The notes below the pieces were generated by a model. The model made no database searches. It was not told the DNA's origin and was given only the letters and a program-made list of their open reading frames with translations. A DNA stretch of 64,000 bases from Natronococcus sp. A-GB7 (GTDB taxonomy: Archaea > Halobacteriota > Halobacteria > Halobacteriales > Natrialbaceae): NCBI RefSeq assembly GCF_029688865.1, contig NZ_JARUKV010000018.1, forward strand, positions 37,767 through 101,766. The letters are read 5' to 3'. Position 1 is the first letter of the stretch. Each line of letters starts with the position of its first letter. Positions 38,403-49,898 of this stretch are shown here, piece after piece. A program made the position numbers and the translations under genes.

Positions 38403-39155
38403 ATGGAGATTCGCGAAGCAACCGACGCCGACGCCGATACGATCCGTTCGATCGCCCACGATTCGCTCTCGTCAACCTACACGGACTTTCTCGGTGAGGA
38501 AACGATCGACAACGCCACCGACCAGTGGTACGGTGAGGAGTTCGCCGACGACATCGCTGACGACCACTCGCTGATCCTGGTTATCGAACGCGACGGCGAG
38601 GTCATCGGCTTCTCCCACAGCGAACTGGTCGGCCAGCAGTACAGCAACGGCCAGCTACTGTGGCTCCACATCGACCCCGATGCCCGCGGCGACGGGATCG
38701 GCGTCCGGCTGCTCGTTCGTACCCGCGAGAAACTCCTCGACACCGGTGCCGACCAGGTCCAGTGTTTCGTCCTCGAGGACAACGAGGGCGGGAACGAGTT
38801 CTACGCGGAGCACGGCTTCGAGCAGGCCGACCAGCGCGAGGTCGAGATCGGCGAGGAGACGTTCACCGAGAACATCTACGTCGAAAGCGAGATCGAGAGC
38901 GGCGACGACTGGACCGCCATCGACGAACTCGAGGTCGACGGGCGGACGGTGTACGTCAGCTACGGCGATGCGGACCGCGGCTCGAAGGCCCCGTTCTACG
39001 GCGCCTACGAGAGCGAGGATCAGGCCGACCGCTACGGCTGGCTCTGTGGCAACTGCGATTCGATCGACAACGCGATGGACACGATGGGCCGCATCGAGTG
39101 TAACTCCTGTGGCAACCGCCGCAAGCCGACCCGCTGGGACTCCTCGTACCTGTAG
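38403..39155 (+). CDS. GNAT acetyltransferase with C-terminal zinc ribbon
   Basis: 250 residues from the ATG at 38403, chosen because a TATA-like ATAGATTT lies about 33 bases before it. The N-terminal GNAT domain (about 1-150) shows LLWLHIDPDARGDGIGVRLL, the acetyl-CoA loop. After a linker domain, the C-terminus carries GWLCGNCDSIDN and IECNSCGNRRKP, a CxxC...CxxC zinc ribbon. It probably acetylates a protein or small amine, with the ribbon for recognition. Substrate unknown. Confidence 0.85.
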   Translation: MEIREATDADADTIRSIAHDSLSSTYTDFLGEETIDNATDQWYGEEFADDIADDHSLILVIERDGEVIGFSHSELVGQQYSNGQLLWLHIDPDARGDGIGVRLLVRTREKLLDTGADQVQCFVLEDNEGGNEFYAEHGFEQADQREVEIGEETFTENIYVESEIESGDDWTAIDELEVDGRTVYVSYGDADRGSKAPFYGAYESEDQADRYGWLCGNCDSIDNAMDTMGRIECNSCGNRRKPTRWDSSYL

Positions 39156-39426
39156 CGAACCGACGCGGTTCTTTCGGACCGTCGATTCGGCTCGGGTTTC
39201 GATCCGTTCGGACGTCGCGAGACGGCGATACGCTCGAGTAGGCCGTCCCTACCTGCCGAAGCCGCGACCGCGGACCGTCTGCGTCGACTTCGTTCCCGCA
39301 GTTGTCTCCGCCTTCCAGGAGTTGTCCCCGCATTACAATCCCCTCCTCGCTGGAGGTATCCGACGAGTCGCGGTTCCGCTCCCGACGCCGTAGCCAGGCG
39401 TTCGGCGATCGCGACGGGGACGACGC

Positions 39427-40896
39427 ATGAACAGGCAGGACCACATCGTTCGCGGATTCAAGGCGACGCTGGTCGCGCGGGCGATATACATGATCTCGAG
39501 CGCGCTGTTGATGCTCGTGCTGGCGCGCTTTCTCCTCGATCCCGACGGATACGGGGCGCTGTACTGGGCGATCGGCGTGCTGGCGGTAATCCAGCTGGTC
39601 GCGGATCTCGGTCTCGGCAAGTCGGCTGCCAGATACTTCTCGGAGTACAGCGAGCGCGACCCGGGACAGATCCCGCACCTGATCCGGACGACGCTGGCGC
39701 TGAAGCTCGGACTGCTTGCGGTCGTCACCACCGGCCTGTTGCTCGGCCACGAGTGGCTCGCTGCTGCACTCGGCGATCCCGGCGCCGCGCCGTTTCTCGC
39801 CGCAGGGGCGCTGTACATCGTCGCCTTCTCGTTCAGTACCAGCTCCCAGATCGCCTTACAGGGGTTCAATCGGCTGGGGTACAGCGCGGCGATTCAGGCG
39901 ATCAGCGGCGCCGCCCGGCTGCTCTTCGCCGTCGCGTTCGTCGTGCTCGGAATGGGCGCACTCGGGGCGCTGTTCGGCTACATCGTCGGCTACGCGCTCT
40001 CGGCCGCAGTTGGACTGACGATCCTGTACCTCGAGTACTACACCAGATACGAGCCCGCCGAGGAGTACGAACCCGGGCTCGCCCGTCGCCTCGCCGAGTA
40101 CAGCGTTCCGCTGACCGCGACCCGGAGCGCGAACGTGATCGACAAGCGCATCGACGTCGTCCTCGTCGGGATCTTCCTGACGCCCGCCGCCGTCGCGTTC
40201 TACCAGCTCGGCAAGCAGATCGCCGACTTCCTCCTCGCGCCGGCCGAATCGCTCGGGTTTACGATCTCGCCGAACTTCGGCGAGCAGAAGGCGGCCGGCC
40301 AGCTCGAGAGCGCGCGTCGGATCTACGAGACGTCGCTGACGAACGTGCTCCTGTTGTACGTTCCCGCCACGGTCGGCCTCGTCATCGTCGCCGACCCGTT
40401 CGTAACGATGGTGTTCGGCGCCGACTACGCGGGTGCGGTTCCGGTCCTCCAGATCCTCGCGGGCTTCGTTATTTTGCAGGCGATCACGAACCTGACCAGC
40501 GACAGTCTGGACTACCTCGGTCGGGCCCGATCGCGCGCAATCGCGAAGGGGACGACGTCGGTCGCGAACTTCGGACTCAACCTCGTCCTCATTCCGACCT
40601 TCGGGGTCGTCGGCGCCGCCGCGGCGACCGTCGCGACCCACACCGTCTACGTCTCGGTCAACCTCTACATCGTCCACAGCGAGCTCTCCCTGCGGCTCGA
40701 GGAACTCGCACGAACCCTCGGTCGGATCTGTGCGATTACGGGTGTGATGGCTGCCACCGTGTTGCTCGTGACGCCGCTGATATCGAACCTCATCATGCTA
40801 TTTGCCGCGATCGGACTCGGCGTGGCCACCTGGTGGGTGCTCGCCGTGACGACGGGAATGATCGACCTCCAGGAAGTCCGATCGGTCATCACGTAG
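39427..40896 (+). CDS. Polysaccharide/lipid-oligosaccharide flippase (Wzx/MVF type)
   Basis: 489 residues with about 14 membrane helices and the typical start VRGFKATLVARAIYMISSALL. LARFLLDPDGYGALYWAIGVL and GLGKSAARYFSEY are the family's first-loop motifs. It would flip a lipid-linked glycan outward for S-layer glycosylation or exopolysaccharide. No glycosyltransferase is nearby; it is followed by the RimK-like fusion. Confidence 0.9.
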   Translation: MNRQDHIVRGFKATLVARAIYMISSALLMLVLARFLLDPDGYGALYWAIGVLAVIQLVADLGLGKSAARYFSEYSERDPGQIPHLIRTTLALKLGLLAVVTTGLLLGHEWLAAALGDPGAAPFLAAGALYIVAFSFSTSSQIALQGFNRLGYSAAIQAISGAARLLFAVAFVVLGMGALGALFGYIVGYALSAAVGLTILYLEYYTRYEPAEEYEPGLARRLAEYSVPLTATRSANVIDKRIDVVLVGIFLTPAAVAFYQLGKQIADFLLAPAESLGFTISPNFGEQKAAGQLESARRIYETSLTNVLLLYVPATVGLVIVADPFVTMVFGADYAGAVPVLQILAGFVILQAITNLTSDSLDYLGRARSRAIAKGTTSVANFGLNLVLIPTFGVVGAAAATVATHTVYVSVNLYIVHSELSLRLEELARTLGRICAITGVMAATVLLVTPLISNLIMLFAAIGLGVATWWVLAVTTGMIDLQEVRSVIT

Positions 40897-40938
40897 CGCG
40901 ACGAGCGTCGTTCGGCGGCTTGCCATCACTCATGAACG

Positions 40939-40946
40939 CTTATCAA
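40939..40946 (+). promoter_or_regulatory. TATA box of the RimK-protease fusion gene
   Basis: CTTATCAA centred 26 bases before the ATG at 40968; it supports this start over longer readings through the flippase gene. Confidence 0.5.
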
Positions 40947-40967
40947 TACCGTTCGTCTCTATACTGT

Positions 40968-42311
40968 ATGACCGTTTCCGATCCCGTCACTGTCGGCGTA
41001 CTGAGCCTACACACCAGCAAAGAGACCAAAGCGATACTCAACGCGACCGAGGAGTTGGGCCACGATACCGAGTGGCTCCGCACGGAGAACACGTCGGTCA
41101 GCGTCGCCGACGGGAGCGCCACGCTCGAGCCGTCGGTCGACGTGATCGCGAACCGAATGCTGCTGTCGAACACCGAACAACCCTGCGAGGAACTCGGACT
41201 GGCGAGTGCCCTCTCGGGACTGGTTCCGATGCTCAACGGACCCCAGTCGGTGTTGACGGCGATCCACAAGATGTCGACCGCGACGACGCTCGCGGCCGAC
41301 GACGTCCGGGTTCCGGACGTGACCCTCGCGCTGGGCAACGCGAAGCTCAACGAGGCCCGCTCGCGGTACGGCGAGGAGGCCGTCTACAAGACGGCGATCG
41401 GCACTCACGGCGGCGGAACCTGGAAGGTCGGCCGCGACGACCCGATCAACGCGAAGGTCGGCAACCGGTACGCCTTCCTGCAGGAACTCATCGACCGCGA
41501 GGACGAACGTCACCGCGACGTCCGGGTGTACGTCGTCGGCGGCGAAATCATCGGCGCGATGTACCGCTACGCCCCGGACAACGACTGGCGAACGAACGTC
41601 GCCCTCGGCGGCGCCGTCGAGAACGCCACCGACGACCTCCCCGAGGAGGCCCGCGACATGGCCCGCCGAGCCAGCGACGCTATCGGTCTCGACTACGCCG
41701 GCGTCGACCTCGTCGAGGGCGACGAGGGCTGGTTCGTCCTCGAGGTGAACCCGACGGCCGGGTTCAAGGGGCTGTACGAGGCGACTCAGGTCAGTCCCGC
41801 ACCGTACATCGCAAAGCTCGCGATCGAGCGCGCCGGCGGCGAGGTCGACGACGAACGGGTCAGAGAGCTCTCGGCGGTGCTCGACGACTCCCAGCCCTCG
41901 GCCAAGCCGCCCGAGGCGTCGACGTTCGGCGCGGAGTCCGCGGTGATCGGCTACACCGAGGAGGTCGTCCTGTCGGGAACCAGCGGCTCGAAGACGGTCC
42001 TCGCGAAGTCCGACACCGGTGCGACCCGAACGAGCATCGACACCTCGCTCGCAGCCGACATCGGCGCCGGCCCGATCAAGTCGATCACGAGGGTCAAATC
42101 GGGTAGCAGCAAGACCTCCAAGAGCCGACCCGTCGTTGACGTCGTCGTCGGCGTCGGCGGCAACCAGCACACCGTTACCGCGAGCGTCGAGGACCGCAGC
42201 CACATGGACTACCCCGTCCTGCTCGGCCGGGACATCCTCGAGAACTACCAGGTCGACGTCAGCCGGCGGATCGACCGCGACGCAGCCGACAGGCCGGAAG
42301 AAGAGGAGTAA
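40968..42311 (+). CDS. RimK-like ATP-grasp ligase fused to a retropepsin-like protease domain
   Basis: 447 residues from the ATG at 40968. Residues 1-290 are an ATP-grasp ligase of the RimK type: pre-ATP-grasp domain, VYKTAIGTHGGGTW phosphate loop, and metal/ATP site FVLEVNPTAGFKGL (Glu259, Asn261). Residues about 325-435 are an ATP-dependent zinc protease/RimB-type domain of the aspartic-protease fold, with KSDTGATRTSI (Asp349) and RSHMDYPVLLGRDIL. RimK enzymes add Glu or similar residues to a protein or small-molecule carboxylate; RimB-type proteases can remove them. The fusion would add and trim the same modification. Target unknown. Confidence 0.9.
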   Translation: MTVSDPVTVGVLSLHTSKETKAILNATEELGHDTEWLRTENTSVSVADGSATLEPSVDVIANRMLLSNTEQPCEELGLASALSGLVPMLNGPQSVLTAIHKMSTATTLAADDVRVPDVTLALGNAKLNEARSRYGEEAVYKTAIGTHGGGTWKVGRDDPINAKVGNRYAFLQELIDREDERHRDVRVYVVGGEIIGAMYRYAPDNDWRTNVALGGAVENATDDLPEEARDMARRASDAIGLDYAGVDLVEGDEGWFVLEVNPTAGFKGLYEATQVSPAPYIAKLAIERAGGEVDDERVRELSAVLDDSQPSAKPPEASTFGAESAVIGYTEEVVLSGTSGSKTVLAKSDTGATRTSIDTSLAADIGAGPIKSITRVKSGSSKTSKSRPVVDVVVGVGGNQHTVTASVEDRSHMDYPVLLGRDILENYQVDVSRRIDRDAADRPEEEE

Positions 42312-44838
<2,527 letters not shown>

Positions 44839-44913
44839 TCGAACCGCGCTCGAACCGCGATCGTTTTTTATCGGCTCGAGACTCCGTCAGCAGCGATCAC
44901 GAGTGACGCCTCC

Positions 44914-45507
44914 TCAGTCGGCCTCGTACTCCGCCCAGATGTACCGCGTCGCGACGCTGCGGTGCGGGCGCCACGTCTCGGCGATCTCGCGCATCTCCGC
45001 GCGGGTCAGCTCCTCGCCGTCGTCGGCGTACAGGTTCTCGATCCCGCGGCGAACCGCCAGATCGCCGAGCGGGAGGATATCGGGTCGCTCGAGGACGAAC
45101 AGGAGATACATCCGCGCGGTCCAGTCACCGATTCCCTTGATTTCGGTGAGCGCGTCGATCACCTCCTCGTTGGTGTGGTCGGTCAGGCCGGATCGCGTGT
45201 AGTCGTTCTCCTGGAACGCCTCGGCGGCGTTGCGGACGTAGCCGATCTTGCTGCGGGAGAGCCCGGCTTCGTACAGCGCGTCCTCGTCTGCGGCCATGAC
45301 GGTCTCCGGTGTCACTTCACCGTCGAGTACGTCGAACACCCGCTCGCGGATCGCCGCCGCGCTGGCGGTCGACACCTGCTGGTTGATGATCGAAATACAG
45401 AGTCGCTCGTACTCGGTCCAGTCCGGCTCCTCGTAGGGATCGTGTCGCTCGACGATCTCCGCCATCACGGGATCCTGGCGGAGGACGGATTCAGCCTCTT
45501 CTCTCAT
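44914..45507 (-). CDS. DNA-3-methyladenine glycosylase, HhH-GPD (AlkA-like)
   Basis: 197 residues from the ATG at 45507; the longer ORF adds an unlikely 25-residue leader. CISIINQQVSTASAAAI starts the fold, and the helix-hairpin-helix and catalytic Asp are in LTEIKGIGDWTARMYLL and LPLGDLAVRRG. It removes alkylated bases for base-excision repair. Shorter than E. coli AlkA because it lacks the N-terminal domain, which is usual in archaea and many bacteria. Confidence 0.9.
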   Translation of the reverse strand: MREEAESVLRQDPVMAEIVERHDPYEEPDWTEYERLCISIINQQVSTASAAAIRERVFDVLDGEVTPETVMAADEDALYEAGLSRSKIGYVRNAAEAFQENDYTRSGLTDHTNEEVIDALTEIKGIGDWTARMYLLFVLERPDILPLGDLAVRRGIENLYADDGEELTRAEMREIAETWRPHRSVATRYIWAEYEAD

Positions 45508-45594
45508 GTAGTGTGTCCAGCGAAGGTACAGGACCGTGAACCCATATGTATCCCGCTTGCGCGGGGCCGATACTGGCCCCACGGCAACGGAGGG

Positions 45595-47451
45595 TCACTC
45601 GAGGTGGTGGTAGTCGAGTTCGTACCCCTCCTCGAGTGCCTCCCGGACCGACTCGCTCGGCTCGCCGACGCCGCGACGCCGGATCGAGAACCCGCCGCCG
45701 TCGACCGACACGACGAGGTTCGTCCGCCAGTCCGACGGCGTCTCCGGGTGGTCGGTTCGGTGGTGGGCGCCGCGGGACTCGGTTCGCTCGAGCGCCGTCC
45801 GGAGCAGGGCTTCGGCGGCGGTGAGGCTAACGGAGAGATCGACGGCGTACTCGAACGACCGCGAGGTGCGGTCGCCTTCGACCCTGAGATCCGCCGTTCG
45901 CGCACGCAGTTCGTCGAGCCGCTCGAGCCCCTCGCGGAGCCCCGCCTCGTCGCGGAGGATTCCCGCGTGTTCCCACAGGAGCTCGCCGAGTTCCTCGAGG
46001 AGGGCCTCCGGAGTATACTCGCCGTCGGCGGCCGAGAGTGTCTCGAGCGCCCGGAACTCGCGCTCGGCGAGCGCGCGCTGTCCGTCCTCGACGGCCGGCT
46101 CGCGGTCGTCGGGGGTCACCGCGCTCGCGACGTGCTCGCCGACGAGCTTTCCGATCGCGACGGTCTCGGCCAGCGAGTTCCCGCCGAGACGGTTCGCGCC
46201 GTGGACGCCAGCGACGGCCTCGCCGACGGCGTACAGCCCCTCGACGCCGGTCTCGCCGGTCTGGAAGTCGATGTCGACGCCGCCCATCGTGTAGTGGGCC
46301 GTCGGCGCGACCTCCATCGGCTCCTCGGTGATGTCGACGCCCAGCGACTCGAAGCGTTCGACCATCGACGGGAGTCGGTCGCGAACGTAGTCGTCGTCTC
46401 GATGGGAGATGTCGAGATAGACGCCGCCGTTCTCGGTTCCCCGTCCCTCACGGACCTCCCGAGCGATCGCCCTGGCGACGACGTCCCGGGCGTCGAGCTC
46501 CATCTGGTCGGGCGAGTACCGCTTCATAAAGCGGTCTCCCTCCGCGTTGTAGAGCCGACCGCCCTCGCCGCGAACCGCCTCGGTCACCAGGCGGCCGTCC
46601 CACTCCTCGCCGTAGCGCTCGCCGACCATCCCCGTCGGGTGGAACTGGACGAACTCGGTATCGAGCAGTCGCGCGCCGGCCTCGAGCGCGAGCGCCTGGG
46701 CGTCGCCGTTGTTCTCGTCGTCCCGCGAGGAGTGACGGTTGTACAGGGCCGAAAAGCCGCCCGCGGCGACCACGACGTGCTCGCTCCGGAAGAGCAGGCC
46801 GCGACCGGTCTCCATGTCGAAGCCGACGGCTCCCGATACCCGCCGGCCGTCCGAGAGCAGCCGCGTGATCATCACGTTCTCCCGGTAGGGTATCTCGAGT
46901 TCCTGGGCCCGGTCGATCAGCGTCCCGAGCATCGCCTCGCCGGTGCGGTCGCCGACGAAACACGTGCGTCGATACGACTGAGCGCCGAAGTAGCGCTGGT
47001 TGATCTTCCCGTCGTCGGTGCGATCGAACGGCATCCCCCACTCCTCGAGTTCGCGGATCCGATCGGGCATCTCTCGAGCGGTGAGCTCGACGGCTTCGGG
47101 ATCGTTCAGGTGATGGCCCTCGTTCAGCGTGTCCGCCGCGTGGATCGCCCAGTCGTCCTCGGGATCGAGCGAGCCCAGCGCGGCGTTGATGCCGCCGGCC
47201 GCCCACGTCGTGTGTGCGTCGCCGTGATCGCGCTTGCCGATCACCAGCGGCTCGACGCCCGCCTCGGCGAGCGAGATCGCGACGCGTGCACCCGCAGCTC
47301 CGGCGCCGACGACGAGCACCGGCGTCGTGACGACGTCGTACTCGAGGGCGTCGGCGTCGATTTCCACTTCCCCGTCGATACGGTTCTCGACGCCCGCGAC
47401 GTCGGTCGCGATCGTCGACTCCCCGCCGTCGCCGCTCGGTGTTCGTTCCAT
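45595..47451 (-). CDS. Fumarate reductase/aspartate oxidase-family flavoprotein
   Basis: 618 residues. FAD-binding start TPVLVVGAGAAGARVAISLAEAG, WAAGGINAALGS, the active-site FVQFHPTGMVG and GANRLGGNSLAE place it in the SdhA/FrdA/NadB family. The FGAQSYRRTCFVGDRTG loop is like methanogen thiol:fumarate reductase subunit A. No Fe-S subunit or nadA/nadC lies beside it, so its electron partner is unknown. L-aspartate oxidase or a soluble fumarate reductase are both possible. Confidence 0.85.
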   Translation of the reverse strand: MERTPSGDGGESTIATDVAGVENRIDGEVEIDADALEYDVVTTPVLVVGAGAAGARVAISLAEAGVEPLVIGKRDHGDAHTTWAAGGINAALGSLDPEDDWAIHAADTLNEGHHLNDPEAVELTAREMPDRIRELEEWGMPFDRTDDGKINQRYFGAQSYRRTCFVGDRTGEAMLGTLIDRAQELEIPYRENVMITRLLSDGRRVSGAVGFDMETGRGLLFRSEHVVVAAGGFSALYNRHSSRDDENNGDAQALALEAGARLLDTEFVQFHPTGMVGERYGEEWDGRLVTEAVRGEGGRLYNAEGDRFMKRYSPDQMELDARDVVARAIAREVREGRGTENGGVYLDISHRDDDYVRDRLPSMVERFESLGVDITEEPMEVAPTAHYTMGGVDIDFQTGETGVEGLYAVGEAVAGVHGANRLGGNSLAETVAIGKLVGEHVASAVTPDDREPAVEDGQRALAEREFRALETLSAADGEYTPEALLEELGELLWEHAGILRDEAGLREGLERLDELRARTADLRVEGDRTSRSFEYAVDLSVSLTAAEALLRTALERTESRGAHHRTDHPETPSDWRTNLVVSVDGGGFSIRRRGVGEPSESVREALEEGYELDYHHLE

Positions 47452-47607
47452 ACGTGAGTCTGGGTGCCGAGCGGATTTAGGTAACGACCCAAACGATGCA
47501 ACGGCAGTTTTCGTGGCGCTAGGGTGGTTCTACGGCGACATTCGCTCCCCGCTCGGTTCAGTCGACGGCCGGACGTTTACGGAGGTCGTTCGCGTACCCG
47601 AGAACCG

Positions 47608-48144
47608 ATGCAGCCGGTCGTTCACCTCGTCGTTGGCTACCTGTGTTACGCGGCGTACACGCGTCTCTCTCGGGGCGAGGCGCCGGCCGAGGCACCGGCC
47701 CTCGCCGCGATCGCCGGCGCGGCGCTGCCCGACGTCCTCGACCAGTCGCTGTACCACGCGGGGCTCACCCCGGTCGGACGCACCGTCGGCCACTCGCTGC
47801 TGTTCGCGATTCCGGTGATCGCCGCCGTCTGGCTGCTGACCCGACGGCGCGACCGCAGGATACTGGGTGTCGCCTTCGCCATCGGCTACGGCTCTCACAC
47901 CGCGACGGATATCCCCTGGCACGTGCTCGCGGGCGACTACCACGAACTCGGCTTTCTCCTCTGGCCGATCACGCACATGCCCGAGTACTCCGGGGTCAAG
48001 CCCCTCGGGACGGTCCCCGGCCTCGGCCTCGAGGCGACGACGCTGTGGCTCGAGGCCGTCATCTTCGTGGCGGGCATCGCGCTCTGGCGAGCCGACGGCT
48101 ATCCGGGGACGGCGCCGATTCGGCGGGCGCTCGGCCGGTCGTGA
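47608..48144 (+). CDS. YdjM/DUF457-like membrane metal hydrolase
   Basis: 178 residues from the ATG at 47608 with about five membrane helices. His/Asp residues placed at helix ends, as in MQPVVHLVVGYL, LPDVLDQSLYHAG, VGHSLLF and YGSHTATDIPWH, follow the metal-binding pattern of the family. Members are predicted membrane-bound metal-dependent hydrolases; the substrate is not known. It is divergent from the flavoprotein gene. Confidence 0.8.
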   Translation: MQPVVHLVVGYLCYAAYTRLSRGEAPAEAPALAAIAGAALPDVLDQSLYHAGLTPVGRTVGHSLLFAIPVIAAVWLLTRRRDRRILGVAFAIGYGSHTATDIPWHVLAGDYHELGFLLWPITHMPEYSGVKPLGTVPGLGLEATTLWLEAVIFVAGIALWRADGYPGTAPIRRALGRS

Positions 48145-48186
48145 CGGAGCCCACGCTCGAGGCTGGTGGCGCACGATACCTCGCTA

Positions 48187-48609
48187 CTACCGATAGTCCG
48201 CGACTCCCTCGAGAACGACCGATCCGCCGACCAGTCCGAGAGCGACCGCCAGGGAGAACGAGCGGGGGATTCCCTCGAGCACAGACGAGACGATGATCCC
48301 ACCGACGCTGACGAATACCACGACCAGTAGGATCCCGAGCAGACGGTATCGCCGAAAGGCATGGTCGGCCGATCGGCCGAGCGGCGTCCGCTCGGCGACG
48401 AACCACGCTGCACCGACGACAGCGACACCCCCGAGGAGGCCGGCGACTATCCGGACCGAGAACCACGTCGACGCCTCGAGTCCGATCTCCGCGACGATCA
48501 GGGTGAGGAACGCGACGTACACACCGTACCTGATCACCGATGTCCCGGATCTGACGAGTGAACGTCGGCGCAACGGCGTTCGAGTTCCGTCGCTGATGTC
48601 GTCCGCCAT
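48187..48609 (-). CDS. Hypothetical membrane protein
   Basis: 140 residues with four membrane helices (about 28-45, 53-70, 88-106 and 115-133). A TATA box is centred 29 bases before the ATG at 48609. No catalytic motif. It marks the GC-rich left boundary of the AT-rich island that follows. Confidence 0.7.
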   Translation of the reverse strand: MADDISDGTRTPLRRRSLVRSGTSVIRYGVYVAFLTLIVAEIGLEASTWFSVRIVAGLLGGVAVVGAAWFVAERTPLGRSADHAFRRYRLLGILLVVVFVSVGGIIVSSVLEGIPRSFSLAVALGLVGGSVVLEGVADYR

Positions 48610-48624
48610 TACTCCACACTTGGT

Positions 48625-48873
48625 TTATCGGGGTAAAAATATTAGCAGCCGATACGGACACAGCTTTGGTACCAGAGAGGGGCGCAAAACTCGTGTTACA
48701 GCCAGGCGAAGTATGTAGCCAATCCTCTCCCACCGTTCTTGTAGAGCCGTTGCCAGTAGGTGGCTGATCTCACCCAGCGCTGCATCAATAAGCTTCCGTG
48801 CGCTCGACACCGTCTGTTTGACGAAGTGAAAGAGAGTCTTCTGAACAGAAGTCTCTCCCCCGTTTTGATGCAA
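48625..48873 (-). pseudogene. Possible remnant of a transposase N-terminus
   Basis: An 82-codon ORF with QKTLFHFVKQTVSSARKLID, which is reminiscent of the helical start of some haloarchaeal transposases. The rest (RLAVTRVLRPSLVPKLCPYR) does not look like a protein end. There is no catalytic DDE region and no terminal repeat beside it. Family not recognised with certainty. Confidence 0.3.
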
Positions 48874-48962
48874 TCCTTCTAGTAAACTGTGGCGGTTCAG
48901 CTAGTGGATTGAGTAGAACCATCAGAATAGATATTGGATCCGATTTTTATTTTCGTCTCAAC

Positions 48963-48970
48963 TTTATATC
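48963..48970 (+). promoter_or_regulatory. TATA box of the AT-rich island Tat-substrate gene
   Basis: TTTATATC centred 30 bases before the ATG at 48996; the in-frame ATG at 48987 lies too close to it for a leaderless start. Confidence 0.5.
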
Positions 48971-48995
48971 CAATACCAATCAATGTATGTCTGTA

Positions 48996-49610
48996 ATGTC
49001 TAATGAAATAGACATTCCCGATTTCAGTAAACTTGACAGACGAAAAGCTCTGGAGACTCTTGCTACCGCTGGAACTGGAGCAATTCTCATCCCAGGTATA
49101 GCATCCGCAGACCCAGAACAAGGAAAAACTAATAGTCGGAACAACAAAAATAAGGGTATAGAAGAGAAACTTAGTGAAGAGTATCTTGCTGAGTTGGATG
49201 ATAGTGATATTGGGGTGGTAAAAAACCTAGCTACTGACGATATAGAATTCGCAACCACAACTGACACCCAATCATCTGAATACGATATTCAGCCAACTAC
49301 GCAAAGAGAAATAGAACTCCTTCCAGAAAATGACTATTTGTACTTGAGTCTGGCACTCGCAGATGGCCCCTCATCCGTTGAATTACGTTTTGCTAATTCG
49401 GTTCTTATCGAAGGGAATCTTCCGAATGGTTCCTTCTCGAAGCGCAGAATGTGTGGTGATGTGGGTTTCGCACATGGATGCATGGAAATGACGTACTGGG
49501 ATGAGCCCACCAACGATTTCTATTACGAAATCGATGTAGATTACTGGAGTGGATCTTGGAACAATATTCACATCTCGAACGTGGTTGACCTAGACGACCC
49601 AGATCCATAG
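48996..49610 (+). CDS. Tat-exported protein of unknown function
   Basis: 204 residues from the ATG at 48996. The N-terminus has a twin-arginine signal, LDRRKALETLATAGTGAILI, ending at an ASA cleavage site near residue 37. The mature part is acidic, with a beta-rich C-terminal half (YLYLSLALADGPSSVELRF onward) and a Cys pair, MCGDVGFAHGC, that could form a disulfide. No lipobox, so the protein is probably released. Codon use is AT-rich, unlike most of the window. No enzyme motif was recognised. Confidence 0.75.
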   Translation: MSNEIDIPDFSKLDRRKALETLATAGTGAILIPGIASADPEQGKTNSRNNKNKGIEEKLSEEYLAELDDSDIGVVKNLATDDIEFATTTDTQSSEYDIQPTTQREIELLPENDYLYLSLALADGPSSVELRFANSVLIEGNLPNGSFSKRRMCGDVGFAHGCMEMTYWDEPTNDFYYEIDVDYWSGSWNNIHISNVVDLDDPDP

Positions 49611-49631
49611 TTATAGAACGTTGTTTTGTCT

Positions 49632-49756
49632 GCCGTGTTGAATAGCGGTCTCTGAGATTGGAAATGACTATTCGATTTGTGAGATTGCTTCCCTCAACGT
49701 CTTACAAGAGCGGCCAGCCCCACTCCCTCGATAAGGACACTGCTGTTCAACACAGC
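49632..49756. mobile_element. MITE-like 125-base element
   Basis: Imperfect terminal inverted repeats face each other: GTGTTGAATAGCGGT (49635-49649) and the complement of ACTGCTGTTCAACAC (49739-49753). The space between has no ORF. No clear target duplication was seen. It sits between the two genes of the AT-rich island. Confidence 0.4.
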
Positions 49757-49898
49757 GATTTTATTCTACTTTGGGAATTTGCGATAAATAAGTTCTGCAC
49801 CCACTACTTCGATGATATCGGTTAGATACCATCACATGACACGTCCCATTTAATTCCGAAATCTCATATTGACGCGTAATAATTATGGCTCTATAGAG

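Noticed and set aside
39753..42311. 852-codon plus-strand ORF joining the flippase region to the RimK fusion
   Set aside because: The first part is a frame shadow of the flippase; a TATA box 26 bases before 40968 and the domain layout fix the true start there.
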